The notes beneath the pieces were generated by a model that ran no database searches, had not been told where the DNA came from, and saw only the letters and a program-made list of their open reading frames with translations. A stretch of DNA of 64,000 nucleotides from Propionibacteriaceae bacterium (GTDB taxonomy: Bacteria; Actinomycetota; Actinomycetes; Propionibacteriales; Propionibacteriaceae), in the NCBI GenBank assembly GCA_030538315.1, contig JAUNUF010000002.1:1-64000 (forward strand), in the 5' to 3' direction. A program made the position numbers and the translations under genes. This document shows positions 16,287 through 25,468 of this stretch, piece after piece (the stretch's first letter is position 1; every line of letters begins with the position of its first letter).

Positions 16287-18506
16287 ATGAGTACCGCCCC
16301 TGAGTTCGGAGGAGTCATCGGACGCACCTTCGAAGATTCGACCCCTTGGTGGCCGGCGGATCCGCCGCACATGCAGACGGCGCCCAACATCATCGTGGTC
16401 ATCTACGACGACACCGGCTGGTCTGATTTCGGGTGCTTCGGCTCTGAGATCGCCACCCCGACGTTCGATGCTCTCGCGGCTCAAGGGGTGCGGTACTCCA
16501 ACTTCCATGTGAGCCCGCTCTGTTCACCCACTCGGGCCTCCGTTCTCACGGGGCGGAACCCCCATCGGGTGGGTATGCGCTTCCTTGCGGACGCCGACAC
16601 CGGCTTCCCCAACGCCCGCGGCTTCATCAACCACGACGTGCCCACGCTTCCCGAGGTACTTCGCAAGAGTGGCTACGGCACCTACCTCGTCGGCAAGTGG
16701 CACCTCACGCCACTGCATGAGATCACCCCCGTCGGCCCCACCGACAACTGGCCTCTGGCACGCGGTTTCGAGAAGTTCTACGGGTTCCTGGACGGCTGCA
16801 CGGACCAGTACTCCCCGGAGCTCTTCCAGGACAATCACCAGGTTGATCCGCCCGATCGCCCCGATTACATCCTCGGTGAAGATCTGGCGGACAGGGCCAT
16901 CGGCTACATCCGGGACCACACCACGTACCGGGCCGGGGCGCCGTTCTTCCTGCAGGTTGCACCGGGCGCGACCCACGCACCGTTCCAAGCTCCCAAGGAG
17001 TACATCGACAAGTACGTCGACGTCTTCCGGAAGGGATGGGATCAGACCCGCGAGGACAGGCTCGCTCGCCAGATCGAGTTGGGCGTTGTGCCCGAGGGCA
17101 CGGTTCTCACGGAGCGCAACCCCGACGTCGTGCCTTGGGATTCGCTGGACGAGGACGCCAAGGAGGTCTACGCGCACCTGCAGGCAGCGTTCGCGGGCTT
17201 CCTCGAGCACTCGGACGCCCAGTTGGGGCGCATCCTCGCGGAAGTGGAACGTCTGGGGCTCACCGAGAACACCATCGTGGTGGCCTTCTCGGACAACGGA
17301 GCATCCAGGGAAGGCTACGGCGGCGACATCGACACCAACGTCGCCTACACCTGGGCGTCCCGGCCGCCAGCGGAGCAGTTGCCCCTGCTGGATCGGCTGG
17401 GCGGCATCAAGGGTGGTGCCCACTACCCCGCAGGTTGGGCGATGGCTGGCAACACACCGTTCCGTCGCTACAAGCAGTTCGTCGACCTTGGGGGCATCCG
17501 TTCCCCGCTGGTGATGAGCTGGCCCGGCCACACCGCCGAGGTCAATCGCGTCTCGTACGCGTTTGCCCACGCCGTCGACATTGCACCCACGCTGCTGGAC
17601 CTTGCCGGTCTGCCCCCGCTGGAGGACACGGATGGGGCGTCCATCGGCGACGCCATCCGCTCCGCTGAGGAGATCCCGGGCCGAACCCATCAGGGCTTCG
17701 AAATGCTTGGGCACCGTGCACTGGTGCACGACGGGTGGGTTGCGGTCACCGAGCACGCCAAGGGCACGTCCTACGACGATGACACCTGGCGCCTCTACAA
17801 CCTGAACGATGACTTCTCCCAGGCGACCGATCTGGCGGCCGAGTACCCAGAAAAGGTGGCCGAACTGGAGAAGCTCTGGTGGGAGGGAGCCGAGCGCAAC
17901 GAAGTGCTCCCACTGGACGACCGCACTTTGATTGACCTTCTGTATCACCGCAATCCGAAGGGGTTGGTGGCCCGGGACGTCGTCACCCTCCAGCCGGGGC
18001 AGGGCCACGTCCCCTTCTCCAGCGCCATCTGTGGCTCCAACCGGTCCATGGTCGTGCGGGCGAACCTTGCCGCGTACGAACCGGGGGCAGAGGGCGTCTT
18101 GTTGGCCAGCGGCAACGAGAATTCCGGCTACACCCTCTACATCAAGGATGCTCGTCTGCACTTCGAGCATCACTTCATGGAACAGCGCGTGGTGCTCTCC
18201 TCCGCAGAACCGCTGGGGGCAGGCGATCAGGCGGTCGGCTTCGCACTCAAGGTGGACGAGGACAAGAGCGCCAGGGTCACGTTGTTGGCTGGGCCTCGGG
18301 AGCAGGAGAGTGCACGGATCAACCGGGTCTCCGGCCACCTCTCCTTCTATGGCCTGGACGTCGGGAAGGATCCCGTCAGCCCCGTCTCCGAAGCCTATGC
18401 AGCGCCGTTTGCGTTCCCTGAGGCAATGCTTCACAACGTCCAGATCCACTTCACGGAGGAACTGGATCTCGATGAGTGGGCTCATCTCCTCGAGGTCACG
18501 GAATGA
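16287..18506 (+). CDS. Type I (formylglycine) sulfatase
   Basis: A 739-residue member of the alkaline-phosphatase superfamily. It shows metal-binding VVIYDDTGWSDFG near residue 40, the active-site CSPTRASVLTGR with Cys79 to be converted to formylglycine (CxPxR), YGTYLVGKWHL, and FSDNGASREG. About 180 C-terminal residues form an extra beta-rich domain. No signal peptide is seen, so it acts in the cytosol on an imported sulfate ester. The formylglycine-generating enzyme is not in this window. It overlaps the nucleoside hydrolase gene (ATGA) and follows the MHS importer. The exact substrate is unknown; a phosphonate monoester hydrolase activity is a less likely alternative. Confidence 0.9.
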   Translation: MSTAPEFGGVIGRTFEDSTPWWPADPPHMQTAPNIIVVIYDDTGWSDFGCFGSEIATPTFDALAAQGVRYSNFHVSPLCSPTRASVLTGRNPHRVGMRFLADADTGFPNARGFINHDVPTLPEVLRKSGYGTYLVGKWHLTPLHEITPVGPTDNWPLARGFEKFYGFLDGCTDQYSPELFQDNHQVDPPDRPDYILGEDLADRAIGYIRDHTTYRAGAPFFLQVAPGATHAPFQAPKEYIDKYVDVFRKGWDQTREDRLARQIELGVVPEGTVLTERNPDVVPWDSLDEDAKEVYAHLQAAFAGFLEHSDAQLGRILAEVERLGLTENTIVVAFSDNGASREGYGGDIDTNVAYTWASRPPAEQLPLLDRLGGIKGGAHYPAGWAMAGNTPFRRYKQFVDLGGIRSPLVMSWPGHTAEVNRVSYAFAHAVDIAPTLLDLAGLPPLEDTDGASIGDAIRSAEEIPGRTHQGFEMLGHRALVHDGWVAVTEHAKGTSYDDDTWRLYNLNDDFSQATDLAAEYPEKVAELEKLWWEGAERNEVLPLDDRTLIDLLYHRNPKGLVARDVVTLQPGQGHVPFSSAICGSNRSMVVRANLAAYEPGAEGVLLASGNENSGYTLYIKDARLHFEHHFMEQRVVLSSAEPLGAGDQAVGFALKVDEDKSARVTLLAGPREQESARINRVSGHLSFYGLDVGKDPVSPVSEAYAAPFAFPEAMLHNVQIHFTEELDLDEWAHLLEVTE

Positions 18507-19477
18507 CCCTGGATCTCATCCTCGATGTGGATACCGGCATCGACGACGCGCTGGCGCTCATCTATGCCGCGGCCCATCCTGACGTGGCCATTCGCGCTGT
18601 CACCTGCGTGGCCGGCAACGCAGGTCTTGACGCGGTTGTCCGGAACACCCGGGGCGTGCTTGATCTGATGGGGCGGTCAGACGTTCCGGTGGCTGCTGGC
18701 GCGGCGTCCCCGCTTCTCGGCGACGCCCGTCCTGCCACGTGGGTCCATGGCCGCAATGGGATTGCGGACATCGACCTCGCGGAGTTCGGCGTGACCCCCC
18801 GTGACGCGGCACCGATCCACGCCGTGGAGCTGCTGCGCCAATCGATCGAGCAGTACCCCGGCGCCACCGTCGTGGTGCTCGGCCCCATGACCAACCTGGC
18901 TCTGGCCCTGCGGATGTATCCGCACCTGGCTGAGCAGATCCACCGGGTGGCGGTGATGGGCGGCGGTTTCACCATCGGCAATGCCACGGCGACGGCGGAA
19001 TTCAATATCTGGCACGACCCTGAGGCCGCCCAGATCTGCTTCGCCTCAGGCGTTCCTCACCTCCTCTACGGCTTGGACGTGTTCTACGGTGCCCGCACGT
19101 CGAAGGCAACCCACGAGCAACTCCGGGCTGGAGGCCCCGTCGGGGAATTGGCGGCCCGGCTGCTGGACGCGCTTGGCGCGGTCTATTCGGGAGAGACCCG
19201 CGTCGCGACGGGGGAGTATTTCAGCTGCCTCGGCGATGCCGGTTTGCTGACATCGTTGGTCCGTCCGGAGGTGCTCAGCACCGAGGTCTATCCGGTCAAC
19301 GTCTCGCTGCATGACCCGCTCACCAGAGGGCAGACGGTGGTGGACCGGCGCTACGTCCATGGCCGCGAGTCATTCCTCCCCATTCAACACCGCCGGCCGC
19401 TGGTCGAGGTCGGTGTGGCGATCGACGGCGACGCGTGCGTGGCTGATTTCGTCAGCACGGTGTTGAGCGGCTCCTAA
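18503..19477 (+). CDS. Inosine-uridine preferring nucleoside hydrolase family protein
   Basis: A 324-residue N-ribohydrolase. The calcium-binding signature is LDVDTGIDDALAL at residues 6-18. VLGPMTNLALAL, VMGGGF and TAEFNIWHDPEAA follow, as in the IunH/RihA fold, with a terminal Asp in HDPLT. Family enzymes cleave the N-glycosidic bond of nucleosides to free base and pentose. Start overlaps the sulfatase stop by 4 nt, so the two are translationally coupled. The context suggests that desulfation is followed by N-glycoside cleavage. The true substrate may be an unusual nucleoside or another N-riboside. Confidence 0.9.
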   Translation: MTLDLILDVDTGIDDALALIYAAAHPDVAIRAVTCVAGNAGLDAVVRNTRGVLDLMGRSDVPVAAGAASPLLGDARPATWVHGRNGIADIDLAEFGVTPRDAAPIHAVELLRQSIEQYPGATVVVLGPMTNLALALRMYPHLAEQIHRVAVMGGGFTIGNATATAEFNIWHDPEAAQICFASGVPHLLYGLDVFYGARTSKATHEQLRAGGPVGELAARLLDALGAVYSGETRVATGEYFSCLGDAGLLTSLVRPEVLSTEVYPVNVSLHDPLTRGQTVVDRRYVHGRESFLPIQHRRPLVEVGVAIDGDACVADFVSTVLSGS

Positions 19478-19531
19478 GCAGTTGCCCAGCCGTTGGTGCC
19501 GACGATGGGCCCAGACTGGTAGTTTCTGGAG

Positions 19532-21043
19532 GTGAGTCCAGCCCGCCGTCGAATGGGAGACCTCATGTCCGCACCAGACAATGATCTCGCGCAGGTCGCA
19601 GCCGTCGTCGTCCTTGCCGCCGGCGGCGGGACGCGCATGAAGTCGAAGACGTCCAAGCTCCTTCACGAGGTCGCGGGCAAGCCCATGCTCAGCTATGCGG
19701 TCTCCGCCGCCGCTGCACTCGATCCCGAACACCTCGTTGTGGTGGTCGGCCACCAGCGCGAGCAGGTCGTCGAACATCTTGAGCGGCTCTCGGAACAACT
19801 CACCACCGCCGTGCAGGACCAGCAGCTCGGAACGGGCCACGCCGTCGCGTGTGGGCTCGCGGGGCTGGAGGGCGTGGAGGGCGACATCGTCGTCACCTAC
19901 GCAGATGTCCCGCTGCTCGCCGGCGACACCCTGCGGCAGCTGGTGGCAGTGCACCGCGGCCGGCACAACGCCGTCACGGTCATGACCGCCCGGGTCGCGG
20001 ATCCCACCGGATATGGCCGCATCGTGCGCGAGAACGACGCGGTGATCGGCATCGTGGAAGACCGCGACGCCACGGAGGAACAGCGCTCCATCACCGAAAT
20101 CAACTCGGGCATCTACGTCTTCGACGCCGCGACGCTGCGCGAGGGTCTGGCGTCGCTCACCACGGACAACGATCAGGGTGAGATGTACCTCACCGACATC
20201 GTGAAGTTCTGCCACGACCGCTCCCAGAAGGTGGGCGCGCACCTTGTCGAGGACGTGTGGCAGACGGAAGGCGTCAACGACCGCATCCAACTGGCTCGCA
20301 TGAACCAAGAGATGCAGCGCCGCATCCGCGACGCATGGATGCTCAAGGGCGTCACCATGGTTGACCCCGCGTCCACCTTCATCGACGTGGACGTGGATCT
20401 GGCGCAGGACGTCGTGCTCCACCCCGGCGTCATCCTGCAGGGCGCCACCACCATCGGCGAGGGCGCCATCATCGGCCCCAGCACCACGCTCATGGATGTG
20501 GAGGTGGGCGCCAACGCGGAGGTCATCCGCACGCACGGCTCGTTCGCGGTCATCGGCGAGGGCGCCACCGTCGGCCCCTTCGCGTACCTGCGGCCAGGCA
20601 CCATCCTGGGCGCGAACGGCAAGATCGGCACGTTCGTCGAGACCAAGAACGCCCAGATCGCCGACGGCGCCAAGGTGCCGCACCTCGCCTATGTGGGTGA
20701 CGCGATCATCGACGAGCAGGCCAACATCGGCGCGGGCACGATCTTCGCCAACTACGACGGGGTCCACAAGTCCAAGACCCACGTCGGCAAGGCCGCCTTC
20801 GTCGGCTCCAATTCCGTGCTGGTGGCGCCGGTTGACGTTGGGGCTGGCGCCCTCGTGGCCGCTGGGTCTACCATCACCGACGACGTGCCTGCGGGCACGT
20901 TGGGCGTGGCCAGGGGGAGGCAGCGCAACGTCGAAGGCTGGGTGGCGAAGGCCCGCCCAGAATCGAAGCAGGCCGCAGCAGCGGCCGAAAGTGACGGCAA
21001 CGTCCATCCGGCAGTGATCGAGTCCCGAGAGAAGAAGGCCTGA
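19532..21043 (+). CDS. glmU: Bifunctional UDP-N-acetylglucosamine pyrophosphorylase / glucosamine-1-phosphate N-acetyltransferase
   Basis: A 503-residue enzyme making UDP-GlcNAc for peptidoglycan. The N-terminal uridyltransferase begins LAAGGGTRMKSKTSKLLHEV with the nucleotide loop, and VTYADVPLLAG and YGRIVREN follow. The C-terminal left-handed beta-helix has many hexapeptides (GVILQGATTIGEGAIIGPST) and YVGDAIIDEQANIGAGTIFANYDG. The GTG at 19532 stands 6 nt after TAGTTT, a leaderless start; an ATG at 19565 with weak GGGAG is the alternative and would shorten the product by 11 residues. It is followed by prs after 5 nt. Confidence 0.95.
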   Translation: MSPARRRMGDLMSAPDNDLAQVAAVVVLAAGGGTRMKSKTSKLLHEVAGKPMLSYAVSAAAALDPEHLVVVVGHQREQVVEHLERLSEQLTTAVQDQQLGTGHAVACGLAGLEGVEGDIVVTYADVPLLAGDTLRQLVAVHRGRHNAVTVMTARVADPTGYGRIVRENDAVIGIVEDRDATEEQRSITEINSGIYVFDAATLREGLASLTTDNDQGEMYLTDIVKFCHDRSQKVGAHLVEDVWQTEGVNDRIQLARMNQEMQRRIRDAWMLKGVTMVDPASTFIDVDVDLAQDVVLHPGVILQGATTIGEGAIIGPSTTLMDVEVGANAEVIRTHGSFAVIGEGATVGPFAYLRPGTILGANGKIGTFVETKNAQIADGAKVPHLAYVGDAIIDEQANIGAGTIFANYDGVHKSKTHVGKAAFVGSNSVLVAPVDVGAGALVAAGSTITDDVPAGTLGVARGRQRNVEGWVAKARPESKQAAAAAESDGNVHPAVIESREKKA

Positions 21044-21048
21044 GCCAC

Positions 21049-22026
21049 ATGTCCCAACAGATCGCCAAGAACAACAAGCACCTGATGCTGTTCAGCGGGC
21101 GCGCGTACCCGGAGCTCGCGCAGGAGGTGGCGACTCTGATGGGCGTGCCCATCGTTCCGACGAGGGCACTCACCTACGCAAACTCCGAGATCTACGTTCG
21201 TTTCGAGGAATCTGTGCGCGGCTGTGACGCCTTCGTCATCCAGTCCCACACCGCCCCCGTCAACGAATGGCTCATGGAGCAGCTGATCATGGTGGACGCG
21301 CTCAAGCGCGCCTCCGCCAAGCGCATCACCGTGATCGCGCCGTTCTACCCCTACGCGCGCCAGGACAAGAAGCACCTCGGCCGCGAACCCATCTCGGCCC
21401 GCCTCATCGCAGACATGTACAAGGCCGCCGGTGCGCACCGCATCATGTCGGTGGACCTGCACGCGTCGCAGATCCAGGGCTTCTTCGACGGCCCGGTGGA
21501 CCACCTGTGGGGCCTGCCCGTGCTCAGCGAGTACGTCAAGGAGAAGTACGACACCTCCGAGATGGCCATCGTCTCGCCCGACGCCGGCCGCGTGCGGCTC
21601 GCGGATCTCTGGACGGATTACCTGGGCTGCTCCTTGGCCATCATCCACAAGCGCCGCGACCCCAATACCGCCAACCAGGTTGCGGTGCACGAGGTCGTCG
21701 GCGACGTGGAGGGCAAGACCTGTCTGCTGGTCGACGACATGATCGACACCGCCGGCACCATCGCCCAGGCCGCCCAGGCGCTGTTGGAGCGGGGCGCCAA
21801 GCGCGTCATCGCCGCGGCCACCCACCCGGTGTTCTCCGGCCCAGCCGCCCAGCGGCTCAACGCCTCCGGGATGGAGGAGATCATCGTGACCAACACGCTG
21901 CCCATCCGCACCCCGGAACCCATCAACAACCTCACCGTGCTCTCGATTGCCCCGCTCATCGCCAAGGCGATCGACGCGGTGTTCCTCGACGGTTCGGTCA
22001 CTTCGCTCTTCGGCGGCCAGGCCTGA
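21049..22026 (+). CDS. prs: Ribose-phosphate pyrophosphokinase (PRPP synthetase)
   Basis: A 325-residue class I enzyme that makes PRPP from ribose-5-phosphate and ATP. Signature parts are FSGRAYPELAQEVATLMG, the ATP-binding YPYARQDKKHLGREPI, the metal-binding VDLHASQIQGFF and the PRPP loop LLVDDMIDTAGTI. The glmU-prs order is widespread in Gram-positive bacteria. A 15-bp perfect hairpin with a T-run follows the stop, ending the operon. Confidence 0.96.
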   Translation: MSQQIAKNNKHLMLFSGRAYPELAQEVATLMGVPIVPTRALTYANSEIYVRFEESVRGCDAFVIQSHTAPVNEWLMEQLIMVDALKRASAKRITVIAPFYPYARQDKKHLGREPISARLIADMYKAAGAHRIMSVDLHASQIQGFFDGPVDHLWGLPVLSEYVKEKYDTSEMAIVSPDAGRVRLADLWTDYLGCSLAIIHKRRDPNTANQVAVHEVVGDVEGKTCLLVDDMIDTAGTIAQAAQALLERGAKRVIAAATHPVFSGPAAQRLNASGMEEIIVTNTLPIRTPEPINNLTVLSIAPLIAKAIDAVFLDGSVTSLFGGQA

Positions 22027-22050
22027 GCTGAGAATCCTGCTTCGAAAAGC

Positions 22051-22090
22051 GGGGGTCACTGTGCAATATGCACAGTGACCCCCTCTTTTT
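22051..22090 (+). terminator. Rho-independent terminator after glmU-prs
   Basis: GGGGGTCACTGTGCA (22051-22065), loop ATA, and its exact complement (22069-22083) form a 15-bp perfect stem, followed by TCTTTTT. It lies 25 nt after the prs stop. Confidence 0.95.
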
Positions 22091-22253
22091 GCAGCAAGAG
22101 TTTCCGCATCCCCTGAGTCGTGCCGGACCTGCAGTACGCCGATCGTCGTACCTGCGGCTCCTACCTGCGTCCGTCAATGCTGGACGAGCGGCTGATGTTG
22201 GACGCGGAGGGGCAGCAATAGGTTGGGTACCGACCACTTCTGGAAGGACCCAC

Positions 22254-23000
22254 ATGACCCAGCCCCAGCCCGCCCGCCCGTTCGCGTGCGGCACCCAGAA
22301 CCTCACGAAGGTGTATGGCTCAGCCGACCGCCAGGTGGTGGCCGTCGACGACGTCTCCGTCAGCATCGGGCAGGGATCCTTCACCGCGATCATGGGGCCC
22401 TCCGGTTCCGGCAAGTCCACCCTCATGCACTGCATGGCGGGGCTGGACAAGCCGACGGCAGGCTCGGTGTTCATCGGCGACGACAACCTCGCGTTCCTGC
22501 CGGAGAAGGCCGTCACCCGCATCCGCCGCGACAAGATCGGGTTTGTCTTCCAGTCCTTCAACCTGCTGCCCACCCTCACCGCCGAGCAGAACATCCTGCT
22601 GCCGCTGGAGTTGGCCGGCGCCAAGGTGGACCGGCAATTCCTCGCCCAGATCGTCGACTCGCTGGGATTGGGAGACAGGCTCACGCACCGCCCGTCGCAG
22701 CTCTCCGGCGGCCAGCAGCAACGCGTCGCCATCGCGCGCGCCATGGTGACTCGCCCAGAGGTGATCTTCGCCGACGAGCCCACCGGCGCCCTCGACCTGA
22801 AGACCGGCACAGACCTGCTGGAGTACCTCCGCCGCTGCTCCACGCAGCACGGGCAAACCATCATCATGGTCACCCACGACGCCCGCGCCGCCTCCTACGC
22901 GGATCACGCCCTGATGCTGCTCGACGGCCGCATCGTGGCCGACATCCTGCACCCCACCGTCGAATCCGTCAGCGCATTCCTGCAGCAGGCGGTGGCCTGA
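22254..23000 (+). CDS. ABC transporter ATP-binding protein (MacB/LolD type)
   Basis: A 248-residue nucleotide-binding subunit. Walker A is GPSGSGKST, the Q-loop FVFQSFNLLPTL, the signature LSGGQQQRVAIARAM, Walker B VIFADEPTGALD and the H-loop MVTHD. The FNLLPTLTAEQNI stretch is typical of the MacB/LolD/FtsE group. The ATG at 22254 has GGAAGGA upstream. The stop overlaps the permease start (TGATG), so the two form one complex. A semi-palindrome at 22131-22150 (GCAGTACG...CGTACCTGC) in the upstream region could be an operator. Substrate unknown. Confidence 0.93.
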   Translation: MTQPQPARPFACGTQNLTKVYGSADRQVVAVDDVSVSIGQGSFTAIMGPSGSGKSTLMHCMAGLDKPTAGSVFIGDDNLAFLPEKAVTRIRRDKIGFVFQSFNLLPTLTAEQNILLPLELAGAKVDRQFLAQIVDSLGLGDRLTHRPSQLSGGQQQRVAIARAMVTRPEVIFADEPTGALDLKTGTDLLEYLRRCSTQHGQTIIMVTHDARAASYADHALMLLDGRIVADILHPTVESVSAFLQQAVA

Positions 23001-25417
23001 TGTGGCGCCAGGCGCTTTCTGAACTCCGCCTCCACCCGGGTCGCTTCGTTGCCACGCTCATCGCCATCGCGATCAGCGTGGGCTTCATCGCGGCGATCTC
23101 CGTGTTCATCAACACCGAGCAGACCGCGTTGGGCAAGACCAACACCATGCCGCTCGCAAACGCCGACGTCTACGTGAACGCCGCCTACTCCGATGGCGGC
23201 GACGGCGTGCTGACGGCGCTCGAAAAGGTCGACGGCGTGCGCGCCGTCCACCCGGTGCCCTACAGCATGCCGATGCTGCTGAACTTCGGCGACAAATCCG
23301 TCATGGGCATGATCTACACCGTCCCGGTGGAGGAGTTGCGGTGGTCCAAGGTCGCCGAGGGTCGCCTTCCCGCCACGGACCGGGAGTTGGCCCTCTCCGA
23401 GGCCGGCCTCAAGGCGCTGGGCGCCAAGGTGGGCGACAAGCTCTCCCCGGACAACTCCGGCGAGGCACGCTTCACCATCGTGGGTGCCACCGACGACCCA
23501 GGCTCGCTGTGGTCTGCCATCGGCTACCTCGGCGGCGACACCGGCACCCGCTTTGAGTACGCGGTGCAGGTGGCCGACGGCGCGTCCCCCGAGACCGTGG
23601 CCGCCGCCGCTCAGGCCGCCGTCGCGGGCTTGGCGCCGGACATCGAAGTGTCGACGGCGGACGCCGCCCGCCAGCGCCAACTCGACCACCTCACCAACGA
23701 CTTCGACGTGTTCAAGTACCTCCTCCAGACCTTCGGCGTCGTGGCGCTCGTGGTGGGCATGATCACCATCGCCAACACGTTCACGATCCTCGTGGCCCAG
23801 CGCCGCCGCCAGATCGGCCTGCTGCGCGCCGTCGGGGCATCGCCTGGCCAGGTGATGGGCAGGCTGATCGTCGAATCCTTCCTGCTGGGTCTGGTGGGCT
23901 CCCTGCTCGGCATCGCGCTCGGCTTCGCCGTCGCGGCCCTCGGCGGCACCATCACCGGGTCGCTGTACTGGGGCTTCGACATCCGCTGGAGCGAGCTCGC
24001 GCTGGCCCTGGTGTTGGGGATCGTGGCGACCATGATCTCCGCGATCGCGCCCGCCATCACCGCCTCGCGGGTCAAGCCCCTTGAGGCCCTCCAGGTGGTG
24101 CCCACCGCTGAGCAGGTGCGTCGCGCCGGCATCGCCCGCATCGTCGTGGTGGTGTTGGGCGCGCTGGCTGGCGCGGGGCTGGTGGCAATGAGCCGGCTCA
24201 ACCCGGACACCAGCGTGCTCTGGGCCGTGGCGGCCGGCGTGTTCATCACCGTCGCCGTCCTGGCCGCCGCGCCGTTCTTCGTGCCGCCCATGCTGCGAGG
24301 GCTGGGCGCCATCTTCGGCAGGTTCGGGCCCACCGCCCGGCTGGCCTTCACCAATGCTGGCCGCAACCCCAAGCGGGCCGCAGCCACGGCAACGGCGCTC
24401 ATGCTCGCCGTCGGGCTCATCGTCACCCTCCAGGTGGCGCTGGCCACGGCCCGCACCTCAGGCACCGAATCCATCCTGTCCACCTACCCCGTAGACTTCA
24501 GCGTCACCTTCCCGACGGCGAACGTCCCGGCAGAGCTGGTGGAGCAACTCGAGGACGTGCCCAATGTGGCTGGCGTGCTGCCCGTGCCCGCCAAGGAAAC
24601 CCGCGATGGACTGGTGGTCTTCGCCCAGAACGAGTTGCTGCGCCAACTGGGCAAGCGGATCCCGGCAGACGCCCCGCCACGAGACGGTGAAATCCTCGTC
24701 CCCGAAGGCAGCATCCTCTCGGGCCAGAGCACCATCACTCTCCCAGGGGCGGGAGCGGGCAACGTTTCCCTCACCGTCCGCACGGGTGGCCAGGGGCTCA
24801 ACTGGAACGCCGGATCGGTCAACCAATCGACTCTGGACCAGTTGCTGGGCGACACCGTTGAACGTGAGCTCTGGATCACCCTGGAGGACCGCGGCGACAT
24901 CAGCAGCATCAACCAGGTGATGAAGGTGCTCGAGACCCACCCCGAGGCGGACTTCAGTGCCTCCGGCGCCGGGGCCATCCTCGTGCTCAACCAGATCCTC
25001 GGCGTGATGTTGATCGTGCTGACGGGCCTGCTGGGCGTGGCTGTCGTGATCGCATTGGTGGGCGTCAGCAACACGCTGGGGCTCTCGGTGATCGAGCGGC
25101 AGCGGGAATCCGCGCTGCTCAGGGCGCTGGGCATGCAGCGTGGAGGACTCCGCTGGATGCTGCTGGTCGAGGCCGTCGCGTTGGTGACCGTCGGCGTGGT
25201 GGTGGGGCTCGTGGCCGGCATGTTCTTCGGCTGGCTGGGGGTGTCGTCGGCGTTGCTGATGATCCCCGGTGAGAACGTGCAACTGCACTTCTCCATCGAC
25301 TGGCTCTACACCGCCGGCCTGATCCTCGTGTGCCTGGTGGCGGCCATCCTCGCGTCCCTGTTGCCCGGCCAGAAGGCGGCCAGCGCGCCGCCCACGGAGG
25401 CGCTGGCTGCCGAGTAA
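23000..25417 (+). CDS. ABC transporter permease, FtsX/MacB family (double FtsX)
   Basis: An 805-residue membrane protein. After an N-terminal helix (TLIAIAISVGFIAAISVFI) comes a MacB-like extracellular domain. A first FtsX block of three helices has VVALVVGMITIANTFTILVA and RRRQIGLLRAVGAS. A second set of helix, extracellular domain and FtsX block (VVIALVGVSNTLGLSVIERQ, ESALLRALGMQRG) follows, ending ASLLPGQKAASAPP. This is the usual actinobacterial exporter of lipids, peptides or drugs driven by the preceding ATPase. Membrane topology is inferred from hydrophobicity. What it moves cannot be told. Confidence 0.9.
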   Translation: MWRQALSELRLHPGRFVATLIAIAISVGFIAAISVFINTEQTALGKTNTMPLANADVYVNAAYSDGGDGVLTALEKVDGVRAVHPVPYSMPMLLNFGDKSVMGMIYTVPVEELRWSKVAEGRLPATDRELALSEAGLKALGAKVGDKLSPDNSGEARFTIVGATDDPGSLWSAIGYLGGDTGTRFEYAVQVADGASPETVAAAAQAAVAGLAPDIEVSTADAARQRQLDHLTNDFDVFKYLLQTFGVVALVVGMITIANTFTILVAQRRRQIGLLRAVGASPGQVMGRLIVESFLLGLVGSLLGIALGFAVAALGGTITGSLYWGFDIRWSELALALVLGIVATMISAIAPAITASRVKPLEALQVVPTAEQVRRAGIARIVVVVLGALAGAGLVAMSRLNPDTSVLWAVAAGVFITVAVLAAAPFFVPPMLRGLGAIFGRFGPTARLAFTNAGRNPKRAAATATALMLAVGLIVTLQVALATARTSGTESILSTYPVDFSVTFPTANVPAELVEQLEDVPNVAGVLPVPAKETRDGLVVFAQNELLRQLGKRIPADAPPRDGEILVPEGSILSGQSTITLPGAGAGNVSLTVRTGGQGLNWNAGSVNQSTLDQLLGDTVERELWITLEDRGDISSINQVMKVLETHPEADFSASGAGAILVLNQILGVMLIVLTGLLGVAVVIALVGVSNTLGLSVIERQRESALLRALGMQRGGLRWMLLVEAVALVTVGVVVGLVAGMFFGWLGVSSALLMIPGENVQLHFSIDWLYTAGLILVCLVAAILASLLPGQKAASAPPTEALAAE

Positions 25418-25468
25418 CCGCGGAAGAGCGGTAACCTGAGCCGGCAGCGACAACGAAGGAACGGATCG

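Noticed and set aside
22131..22150. GCAGTACG/CGTACCTGC semi-palindrome as a firm operator
   Set aside because: The halves are imperfect and no cognate regulator is next to the ABC transporter; kept only as a remark.
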